A stretch of DNA of 36,781 nt from Nanobdellota archaeon (GTDB lineage Archaea > Nanobdellota > Nanobdellia > Woesearchaeales > UBA11576): contig JAHJSS010000019.1 of NCBI GenBank assembly GCA_018830225.1, positions 1 through 36,781 of the forward strand. Reading direction: 5' to 3'. The notes under the pieces were generated by a model. It was given only the letters and a program-made list of their open reading frames with translations. It was not told the DNA's origin and made no database searches. This document shows positions 32,601 to 36,781 of this stretch, one piece after another. Each line of letters opens with the position of its first letter. The first letter of the stretch is position 1. Both the position numbers and the translations under genes were made by a program.

Positions 32601-33102
32601 CATCGACAAGCTCCTTAGATACCAGCCTGAACTTGCCCTTCCTGCCGCACCCGCACCTGCTCGGCTCCTTGAACTTGGCCTCAAGCTGGATGACAGACAT
32701 GATATTGCCGCAGCTGGGGCACTCGAACCTCGCAGTCGTCACCTGAGGCCTGACATCAGACTTCTGACGGACAAGACCATTGAGGCAGATCAGCCTGTCT
32801 ATGTTCAGGCTCCTTATGTCCCTTATCTTTATCTCCTGGCTCTTAGGGATGTTCTTGAAACGGACAAAGAACCTGGTCACTGATTCAGGGACATCAAGGT
32901 TCTTGATGGCAATCTCGAACGCCTTCATGACCTCCTCAGGCTGGTCGAGGAGAAGATCTGCGAGCTCAGGATCGAACTTAGAAAGATCGACGAAGTCAAT
33001 GACCATGAAATTATTTCCGAGACTAACTGCCTCAAGAAGCTGAACATGGTAGTCCTGCTCGATGAAGTGCTCAAACCTCTTTATCTGTTCTGATACATCC
33101 AT
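29680..33102 (-). CDS. mcm: MCM replicative helicase, interrupted by an intein
   Basis: 1140-residue precursor: 672-residue MCM plus a 468-residue intein. The N-terminal domain has a zinc site (CPSCG at 128-132, then CGCG at 150-153) and the OB fold. Walker A is GDPGAGK followed, after the intein, by S797, so the P-loop is completed only by splicing. Walker B is GFCMIDEMDKM, sensor 1 is LAAANPKWGRF, and the arginine finger is PALISRFDLIFP. A C-terminal winged helix ends the protein. It unwinds DNA ahead of PolD as a hexamer loaded by Cdc6. The start is preceded by AAGGGAT, a weak Shine-Dalgarno. tbp lies 154 nt upstream on the same strand. Confidence 0.96.
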   Translation of the reverse strand: MDVSEQIKRFEHFIEQDYHVQLLEAVSLGNNFMVIDFVDLSKFDPELADLLLDQPEEVMKAFEIAIKNLDVPESVTRFFVRFKNIPKSQEIKIRDIRSLNIDRLICLNGLVRQKSDVRPQVTTARFECPSCGNIMSVIQLEAKFKEPSRCGCGRKGKFRLVSKELVDAQKIVLEEIPENLEGGDQPKRIDIFLKNDLVSTLSDKKTNPGTKVHVVGQVKEVPIPSKDGGKLVRFDLMIDSNFVEPLEESFGDITIKEEEEKKIIELSRDPKILNKLVNSMAPSIYGHDKVKEAIILQLLGGVRKVRTDGVVTRGDMHILLVGDPGAGKCLHKDSKLVLSDGSIVRVGELVDCRMGKLLGDGGYACSDPFNVVSFDENAKAGSNTSRVVWRRKEDRLLKIRTKTGNSIVVTKNHPFFTANNGFIVPKAAEEMKEGDFIASPSKIVTQSAMQPCPTDFLRSRGGSKVSIRIPHHIDGEIARVLGYLVGDGWLRLKEKGAFVSLTNNNEAVLSDFKRILEDKFGVRVTRRRPHSGKSAEEAYTTSIEFARLLEKIDSRLYLKSAGKTIPQAVNRSPEFVMREFLRALFECDAHVRKGRRQIELVSKSRDLIEDVKIALLRFGVISTLSQKRKCATNTAAKIVRDYYELRISGVDVIAYGQKIGFFSKDKTGQLDAVMAMDRVFNTNIRVVPGLKEILRFVRLKHGLSQFDFGISRSSYQHYEKGDRNPSFGHLKQIVDEMDSRSIDGFEIGLLKGAAESDVFWDAVASKEEIDNDGEYVYDIQVDNTHNFVSNAIIVHNSQLIKRAQLIAPKSRYVSGKGASGAGLTAAVVRDEFLRGWALEAGALVLANKGFCMIDEMDKMSKEDRDAMHEALEQQTVSISKANIQATLRCETTVLAAANPKWGRFDPYEILGKQIDLPPALISRFDLIFPIRDLPNREHDEKLAGFVLNLHQTSDAGTCDIETDMLRKYIAYARRNCVPKLTDGAMEEIKAYYVKMRGSGGEEGGIKAIPITARQLEGLVRLAEASARSRLSDKVTKRDSRKAIELLHFCMSQIGIDPDTGKIDVDVLTTGVSSSARSHIIVIKEVINDLENKIGKTIPVEDVIRESQDKGVSADKAEEVIEKLKRAGDIFEPKRGFIQKI
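30715..32118 (-). mobile_element. Intein with LAGLIDADG endonuclease and HTH in the MCM Walker A motif
   Basis: Residues 329-796 of the precursor. The splice junctions are GAGK|C329 and HN796|S797. Block A starts CLHKDSKLVLSDGSI, block B is GNSIVVTKNHPFF, and the C-terminal blocks are EYVYDIQVDNTHNFVSN and AIIVHN. All splicing residues (C1, TxxH-like N-H, His-Asn end, Ser +1) are present. The endonuclease has two LAGLIDADG helices, VLGYLVGDGWL (480-490) and LRALFECDAHV (581-591). A region at about 690-735 (RLKHGLSQFDFGISRSSYQH, then YEKGDRNPSFGHLKQIV) reads as a Cro/C1-type helix-turn-helix, probably a DNA-recognition module. Endonuclease activity seems possible. Confidence 0.93.
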
Positions 33103-33179
33103 TTTATCCCTTTTTTTGAACGATCAATGCAAAATATGTCCGTAAGTATGACTATTATCCGCATTCCCCCTTAAAAAAA

Positions 33180-33223
33180 TTTTCCCCCTAAAAACCAAAA
33201 GATTTCCGGCGAGATTTGCCGGC
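33180..33223 (-). terminator. Hairpin and T-rich terminator after tbp
   Basis: On the complement, CCGGC (33218-33222 region) pairs with GCCGG (33206-33210 region) around a 7-nt loop. This is followed by the T-rich runs TCTTTTGGTTTTTAG and, further on, AAAATTTTTTT. It separates tbp from mcm. Confidence 0.5.
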
Positions 33224-33256
33224 TGATAAAAAGAATATTTAATAAAAATCAAAAGA

Positions 33257-33817
33257 TTACTTGACCTTCTTGAGGTTCTCGATCAACGCATCCAATGCCT
33301 GATGCACCTGATGCTCTGACTTGGTGCCTGTGCAGACAACCTTGCCGTTAGAGAACAGCAGGAATGTAGCTTTGAACACCTTCTCACCCTTAGGTTCCAC
33401 ATTGATCTTATAGACAAGACCTGGGAACTGTTCAGGCTCGTACTCGGTGTTCTGCAGCTTCATGGCAAGGACGTTCAGGTTGAGGTCCATGCCGACACTG
33501 CCAGCAGCCACAATGTTCTGTACAGTCACTTTAGGCTCTATCGTTATCTTTATGTTGATCTTCTCAAGGCTCTTGATTATCTGCTTAATGGACTTCTGGA
33601 CATCATCCAATGTCCTGGCCCCTGTGCAGACTATCTTGCCAGAATTGAAAATCAAAGCCGAGGTCTTTGGCTCCTTTATTCGTATAACCAAGCCGGGAAA
33701 CTGCTCAGGATTGTATTCTGTGTTGGAAAGCGTTGCCGCCATCTTCTCTAAAGGGATGTCGTGCCCTAAAGAGGAGGAAACAACGATATTAACAACTCTA
33801 ATGTCCTTTTTAGTCAT
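33257..33817 (-). CDS. tbp: TATA-box-binding protein (TBP)
   Basis: 186-residue general transcription factor that bends TATA DNA and recruits TFB and RNA polymerase. The two direct repeats are clear. Repeat 1 has NIVVSSSLGHDIPLEKMAAT and NSGKIVCTGARTLDDV; repeat 2 has NIVAAGSVGMDLNLNVLAMK and SNGKVVCTGTKSEHQV. Both contain NTEYxPEQFPGLV, where the conserved DNA-intercalating Phe lies nearby. Repeat 2 carries a short insertion (VEPKGEKVFKA). The length is standard. The ATG at 33817 follows GGTGGGGGG, a strong Shine-Dalgarno, so this message is leadered, unlike many neighbours. Confidence 0.97.
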   Translation of the reverse strand: MTKKDIRVVNIVVSSSLGHDIPLEKMAATLSNTEYNPEQFPGLVIRIKEPKTSALIFNSGKIVCTGARTLDDVQKSIKQIIKSLEKINIKITIEPKVTVQNIVAAGSVGMDLNLNVLAMKLQNTEYEPEQFPGLVYKINVEPKGEKVFKATFLLFSNGKVVCTGTKSEHQVHQALDALIENLKKVK

Positions 33818-33822
33818 TTTTA

Positions 33823-33866
33823 ACCCCCCACCAGTTTATAAAGCAAATATAAACTATTTAAATAAA
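33823..33866 (-). promoter_or_regulatory. tbp promoter region with stacked TATA-like boxes and Shine-Dalgarno
   Basis: On the complement, CTTTATAAAC, GTTTATATTTG and TATTTAAATAG lie one after another within about 35 bp, followed by GGTGGGGGG just before the ATG. The farthest box gives a leader long enough to contain the Shine-Dalgarno. The nearer boxes could bind TBP unproductively, allowing negative autoregulation. Confidence 0.4.
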
Positions 33867-33938
33867 AAAACACTCATCCTTTATAAATACTATTATTACA
33901 AAATATATATTTGAGAAACTATTTTTTATAAAGGCGAT

Positions 33939-33963
33939 GCCCCCTTTATTTCTCATGGAAACT
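33939..33963 (-). repeat. ORB-like element C, 24 kb from the origin
   Basis: The plus strand reads GCCCCCTTTATTTC-TCA-TGGAAACT. CCCCTTTATTTC and TGGAA are identical to the complement of origin element B, and TTCTnATGGAAAC matches element A. It lies in the 250-bp gap between tbp and the DUF192 gene. Confidence 0.65.
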
Positions 33964-34067
33964 GTGTTTTTGTGCCATAATTCAGCACCTACAGACGTTT
34001 TCAAAAAATGCTATTTATAAAAAGATTTTTATATTAAGAGTGTTCGTTGGAAAAGGTGACAACAAAA

Positions 34068-34421
34068 ATGGCGATACTGAACAAGACCAGAAAAACAACG
34101 GTCGCCAAGGAGTTCAGGCTGTGCAGATCAGCGGCATCAAAGGCAAAAGGGCTGATGTTCACCAATGAGAACGAGGTCAAGAAAAACGCATTGCTTTTCG
34201 TTTTCAGCAGCCCAAGGCCGCAGAGCCTTCACATGTTCTTTGTGTTATATCCTATAGATGTCATATTTCTCGACGAGAAAAAGCAGGTTGTGGACCTCAA
34301 GGAGGGGTTCAGGCCATTCCATGTATACAACAGCAGCAAAAGGTCTAAATATGTGATAGAGCTGCCCAATTCCGCAATAAGGATGAGCAGGACAAAGCAG
34401 GGGGATGCACTGGAATGGTGA
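34068..34421 (+). CDS. DUF192 family protein
   Basis: 117 residues of the DUF192 family. ATG 34068 has GGTGAC 8 nt upstream, and a TTG at 34047 is less likely. Typical blocks are FRLCRSAASKAKGLMF, NALLFVFSSPRPQSLHMFFV, YPIDVIFLDEKKQVVDL and YVIELPNSAI. DUF192 proteins are small beta proteins, often exported in bacteria and haloarchaea, and of unknown role. No signal peptide is visible here, so it is probably cytoplasmic. A TATA-like ATTTATAAAAAG (34012-34023) is well placed. The acylphosphatase gene begins inside its last codons. Confidence 0.85.
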   Translation: MAILNKTRKTTVAKEFRLCRSAASKAKGLMFTNENEVKKNALLFVFSSPRPQSLHMFFVLYPIDVIFLDEKKQVVDLKEGFRPFHVYNSSKRSKYVIELPNSAIRMSRTKQGDALEW

Positions 34422-34702
34422 TCAAGCGCGTGAGGATGGTGATCAAGGGAAAGGTCCAGGGAGTGTTCTTCAGGGACTTCGCCAAGCAGAACGCCAACAA
34501 GCTAGGGATAGTAGGATACGCCAAGAACCTCAAGAACGGCTGCCTGGAGATAGTTGCGCAGGGTGAAGAGAAGAAGTTGAATGACTATATAATATTGTGC
34601 AAGAGAGGACCCATATTCGCGAAAGTCGAGAACACAGAGCTTAATTACGAGGATGTCGATGATTCAGAAGAGGAAGGCTATTTCGATATAAGATACAGCT
34701 AA
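34415..34702 (+). CDS. acyP: Acylphosphatase
   Basis: 95-residue acylphosphatase that hydrolyses carboxyl-phosphate bonds. The signature KGKVQGVFFRDFAKQNANK contains the catalytic Arg in the GVxFR loop, and GYAKNLKNGCLEIVAQGE holds the catalytic Asn. Both are present. ATG 34415 overlaps the DUF192 stop (ATGGTGA), and GTG 34418 is also possible. The 12-nt string ATGGTGATCAAG is repeated 21 nt downstream, so a third possible start lies at 34436. Acidic C-terminal residues (EDVDDSEEEG) are slightly unusual. An inverted repeat follows the gene. Confidence 0.9.
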   Translation: MVIKRVRMVIKGKVQGVFFRDFAKQNANKLGIVGYAKNLKNGCLEIVAQGEEKKLNDYIILCKRGPIFAKVENTELNYEDVDDSEEEGYFDIRYS

Positions 34703-34706
34703 TTTC

Positions 34707-34730
34707 TTTTGCTACTGTAAAATAGCAAAA
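34707..34730 (+). terminator. Hairpin after acylphosphatase gene
   Basis: TTTTGCTA (34707-34714) and TAGCAAAA (34723-34730) form an 8-bp stem with an 8-nt loop just after the stop codon. No strong T run follows, so termination is plausible but not certain. Confidence 0.4.
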
Positions 34731-34733
34731 ACA

Positions 34734-34750
34734 ACGAAACCTTTATATAG
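34734..34750 (+). promoter_or_regulatory. Strong-looking TATA/BRE promoter far upstream of the trmB-like gene
   Basis: CGAAACCTTTATATAG matches the archaeal BRE plus TATA pattern well. It would start a transcript near 34768, leaving over 200 nt before the next ATG. A second, weaker TATA-like CATTTAAAAATTC (34898-34910) is closer to the gene. Confidence 0.5.
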
Positions 34751-34767
34751 TGGTTATACCTCTACAA

Positions 34768-34930
34768 TAGTAAATTTTAGGGTGGTTCGGTCGGTTTAAA
34801 ACGACCTGGAAAAAGAGATTTCAGTTGTATAAGACGTCTAGGGGCTTTTATAATGGTTTTAAGCTCTTATTGCGGTGTTTTATTCAATTTAAACATTTAA
34901 AAATTCAAATTTGTCCTTTTCAAGCAAAAA
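34768..34930 (+). ncRNA. Candidate non-coding RNA or long 5' leader
   Basis: A tract without a credible reading frame follows a strong promoter. It contains the hairpin GGTCG-GTTTAAAA-CGACC (34789-34806), the 8-bp palindrome AGACGTCT (34832-34839) and U-rich stretches. No known RNA family is recognised. It may simply be a leader controlling the regulator gene that starts at 34976. Confidence 0.25.
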
Positions 34931-34975
34931 CAGAGGTTTTTAGACGTTTTCAACTCAAACAAAGGTTGATATACT

Positions 34976-35788
34976 ATGATTGTCCAGAAAGACTTTTTAA
35001 ACAAGCTAAAAGACTTCGGCCTCAACACTTACGAAAGCAAGTTGTGGACCGCGCTTCTTTCACGAGGCATCTCAACTGCAGGGGAGCTCTCAGACATCGC
35101 AAATGTCCCAAGATCCCGAAGCTATGATGTTCTTGAAAGCCTTGAAAAGAAAGGCTTCATCATAATGAAACTGGGCAAGCCGATCAAGTACATCGCTGTC
35201 CCTCCTGAAGAAGTCCTTGAAAGGGTGAAGAAAAAGGTTGTCGATGAGGCTCAAAGCCAGACAAACATCCTCGAGAAACTCAAAGACAGCGAGATCCTCA
35301 CAGAACTCTCATTACTACATTCTCAGGGTGTCGAGCTCGTCGAGCCGACAGACCTGTCAGGTGCGTTGAAGGGCAGGAGCAACCTATACAACCATCTCGA
35401 GTCGATGCTGAAGTCCGCAGAGCAGTCCATAGATATAATGACCACGAGCGAAGGGCTCATAAGGAAGGCAGAGGCATTGAAGTCCATAATACAGAAGGCA
35501 AAGGAGAGGAAGATCAAGATCAGGATTGCAGCGCCTCTCACAAAGGAGGCAGAGAAGGCAGTTAAGGACCTTAAGAACTTCGCAGAGATAAGGCACGTCT
35601 CTGACATAAAAGGAAGGTTCTGCATAGTTGACGGCAAGCAGATAACATTCATGCTTCTGGACGATTCTGAAGTGCACCCGACATACGATTCAGGTGTCTG
35701 GGTGAACACACCATTCTTCGCAACTGCTCTCAAGCAGATGTTCGAGACAGAATGGAAGCAGATGAAGCCAATAGAGGTAAAGAAGTAA
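34976..35788 (+). CDS. TrmB-family transcriptional regulator
   Basis: 270 residues. The N-terminal 70 or so form the TrmB winged helix (FGLNTYESKLWTALLSRGIS, then NVPRSRSYDVLESLEKKGFI), followed by a short coiled linker. The C-terminal half is a PLD-like ligand-sensing domain (SAEQSIDIMTTSEGLIRKAE, RKIKIRIAAPLTKEAEKAV, RFCIVDGKQITFMLLDDSE). In Thermococcales TrmB proteins respond to sugars. The sugar-binding extension of classical TrmB is not obvious here, so the ligand is unknown. The ATG follows AAAGGTTGAT. The long upstream region with two TATA boxes suggests autoregulation or leader-mediated control. Confidence 0.88.
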   Translation: MIVQKDFLNKLKDFGLNTYESKLWTALLSRGISTAGELSDIANVPRSRSYDVLESLEKKGFIIMKLGKPIKYIAVPPEEVLERVKKKVVDEAQSQTNILEKLKDSEILTELSLLHSQGVELVEPTDLSGALKGRSNLYNHLESMLKSAEQSIDIMTTSEGLIRKAEALKSIIQKAKERKIKIRIAAPLTKEAEKAVKDLKNFAEIRHVSDIKGRFCIVDGKQITFMLLDDSEVHPTYDSGVWVNTPFFATALKQMFETEWKQMKPIEVKK

Positions 35789-35852
35789 TCTTTTCACATT
35801 GTTCTCTTCATCCACCTAAACTAACAGTGTAGATGCAACTCTGGGTGACGAT

Positions 35853-36266
35853 ATGTTCGAAAAGATGGACGACCTGACCTCCAAACTAGAAAACCTGCGA
35901 CAAGTGCTCGGCACAGAAATCACAGACCAGATAGACGGAATCGCAGAACGCTATATGGGTGCAGGTATGGCAATAGGGACCGCGGGCGCAGCCGTCGGCG
36001 CAGGCATCGTGTATATAGTGAATGCGTTAACAAACGATTCTTTAGAAACAGGAGACAATTCAATGTATGTCTTTGGCGGATTCATCGGGCTGTGCTTAGG
36101 AGTCAACATCGGTGCGGTGTTAGGCAGGATACGTGCATCGCAAAAAATCAAAGAGCTGAAGAAGGAACACCATCTCCTGGCAGGGTACATCCAGATGTAC
36201 GATGATACCTCAAGGGAATTTCTCGTGGAATACCGTTCAAGAGGCATGAGAATCTCTTCTGATTGA
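35853..36266 (+). CDS. Small two-TM membrane protein with coiled-coil ends
   Basis: 137 residues. The amphipathic N-terminal helix (MDDLTSKLENLRQVLGTEIT) precedes a Gly/Ala-rich TM at about 37-58 (GAGMAIGTAGAAVGAGIVYI) and a second TM at about 75-93 (VFGGFIGLCLGVNIGAVL). A basic C-terminal helix (RASQKIKELKKEHHLLAGYI) follows. GGTGACGA lies just before the ATG. The Gly-rich helices suggest close packing in an oligomer. No family is recognised. It is 64 nt downstream of the TrmB-family gene and may be its partner or target. Confidence 0.7.
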   Translation: MFEKMDDLTSKLENLRQVLGTEITDQIDGIAERYMGAGMAIGTAGAAVGAGIVYIVNALTNDSLETGDNSMYVFGGFIGLCLGVNIGAVLGRIRASQKIKELKKEHHLLAGYIQMYDDTSREFLVEYRSRGMRISSD

Positions 36267-36291
36267 AAAATAAATGATTGCACTTAATATG

Positions 36292-36470
36292 TCAGCATAC
36301 CCCCAATCTGTGATTGGTGGTTAGTGGCGGTATGCTGAGCACACTTAAAAATCCTGTGGGATTTTTGGTGTCCTAAAAACCGCGGGTTTTTATGATGCTC
36401 AAAAGGCGGCGGGGGTAAGCGAAGCGAACATGCCACCGGTCAAAGACCGGTGGTCCCCTGCCGCTTTTGA
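36292..36470. repeat. Array of four hairpins in an intergenic region
   Basis: Hairpin 1: TCAGCATACC (36292-36301) with GGTATGCTGA (36329-36338), enclosing CCAATC-TGT-GATTGG. Hairpin 2: AAAAATCC-TGTG-GGATTTTT (36347-36366). Hairpin 3: TAAAAACC-GCG-GGTTTTTA (36374-36392). Hairpin 4: TCAAAAGGCGGCGGGG pairs, with a bulge and mismatch, with CCCCTGCCGCTTTTGA (36455-36470), enclosing CCACCGGT-CAAAG-ACCGGTGG (36433-36453). There is no reading frame across them. They could be one folded RNA, stacked terminators or an insertion-sequence-related structure. Confidence 0.6.
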
Positions 36471-36660
36471 CATCACACTTTCTAAACAGCGCTTCACACG
36501 GGTAAATTCAAAAAGGGTGTCATGCCGCGCTCGCTGCGATTCTCTTTCTGCCTATTTTTGCTGAACTGCGATATTTAGCGCCTATTTTGCACTCAGCTCG
36601 CTAGGTGTCATGACACTTAACTTGACAGCACCCTTCACACGGCTCTGTAGAAAATCTCCG
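36471..36660. other. Gene-free region with short repeats
   Basis: CTTCACACGG occurs at 36492-36501 and 36633-36642, 141 bp apart, the same scale as the two GC-ended elements. The 12-bp palindrome GTGTCATGACAC is at 36605-36616. GATATTTAGCGCCT (36569-36582) resembles ATATTTAGTCTAAGCGCCT in the element at 3468-3599. This may be a third, degraded member of that family. Nothing coding is seen. Confidence 0.35.
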
Positions 36661-36665
36661 TAATG

Positions 36666-36672
36666 TTTATAA
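36666..36672 (+). promoter_or_regulatory. TATA box of the gene at the right edge
   Basis: TTTATAA is centred 28 nt before ATG 36697, the spacing seen for leaderless genes elsewhere in the window. Confidence 0.5.
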
Positions 36673-36696
36673 CCCTCAAAGGCCCGTGAGGACCTA

Positions 36697-36781
36697 ATGA
36701 GGGGGTGGAGAGGCACCTCCACCATGAGGAAGGAAAAAAAGCTGGTTAATAAAGTTAAGCGGTTGTTTAAGCAGGCAGGGC
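36697..36781 (+). CDS. Start of an unidentified gene cut by the window edge
   Basis: About 28 codons are open from ATG 36697, or 19 from ATG 36724. The sequence from the second ATG is MRKEKKLVNKVKRLFKQAG, a strongly basic helix. A 7-bp hairpin, GGTGGAG-AGGCAC-CTCCACC (36704-36723), lies exactly between the two possible starts and could control which is used. The basic start next to a hairpin-rich region would fit a transposase, but too little is visible to name it. Confidence 0.4.
   Translation, partial: MRGWRGTSTMRKEKKLVNKVKRLFKQAG

Noticed and set aside
33160-33205. Fourth ORB-like element upstream of mcm
   Set aside because: There are two CCCCC runs with A/T between, but the TGGAA half is missing.

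Overview
The window is archaeal and looks like a DPANN-type genome (Woesearchaeota/Pacearchaeota-like). This is judged from gene content, since no search was run. The archaeal markers are Orc1/Cdc6, both subunits of DNA polymerase D, MCM, an RPA32-like protein, TBP, aIF2-beta, RNase P p30, DUF424, a TrmB-type regulator and an intron-bearing tRNA-Trp. Many genes have a TATA box centred about 24-28 nt upstream of the ATG, so many transcripts are probably leaderless. The DPANN-like part is the set of large, unnamed surface proteins.

Layout. 1-3412 (minus) is a tightly packed operon. It runs from a ThiI-like protein without a PP-loop through a DUF218 protein, RNase P p30, a small lipoprotein, a nucleotidyltransferase and a 49-residue protein to a membrane protein cut by the window edge. 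3598-5685 (minus) holds iscU and iscS, with a free-standing LAGLIDADG endonuclease gene overlapping the start of iscS. 5810-9196 (plus) encodes a large five-TM surface protein with an internal duplication. tRNA-Trp(CCA) follows at 9278-9423, and then a probable replication origin (9424-9872) with two inverted ORB-like elements around a 46-bp pure A/T block. cdc6, polD small subunit and polD large subunit follow directly.

16339-18612 encodes an M23-type metallopeptidase, unusual in an archaeon. Its stop codon overlaps that of a DUF424/aIF2-beta operon on the other strand. A SpoIIM-family membrane protein, an RPA32-like protein and a single-TM surface protein come next. 22532-29611 (minus) is a four-gene operon with 4-nt overlaps at every junction, encoding exported and membrane proteins of unknown function. 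It is the best candidate here for an undescribed cell-surface apparatus. mcm (29680-33102) carries a 468-residue intein inside the Walker A motif, and tbp lies upstream of it.

A third ORB-like element sits at 33939-33963, 24 kb from the origin. The right end holds DUF192 and acylphosphatase genes, a TrmB-family regulator, a small two-TM protein, a dense cluster of hairpins and the start of a truncated gene.

How it fits together: origin, initiator, replicative polymerase, helicase, RPA and TBP all lie within about 25 kb, a replication and basal-transcription neighbourhood. Interspersed are surface-protein genes and two selfish homing elements, the intein in mcm and the LAGLIDADG gene at iscS. 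Two GC-ended intergenic elements of 130-140 bp (3468-3599, 20319-20459) and the right-end hairpins are the main structure not explained by genes.
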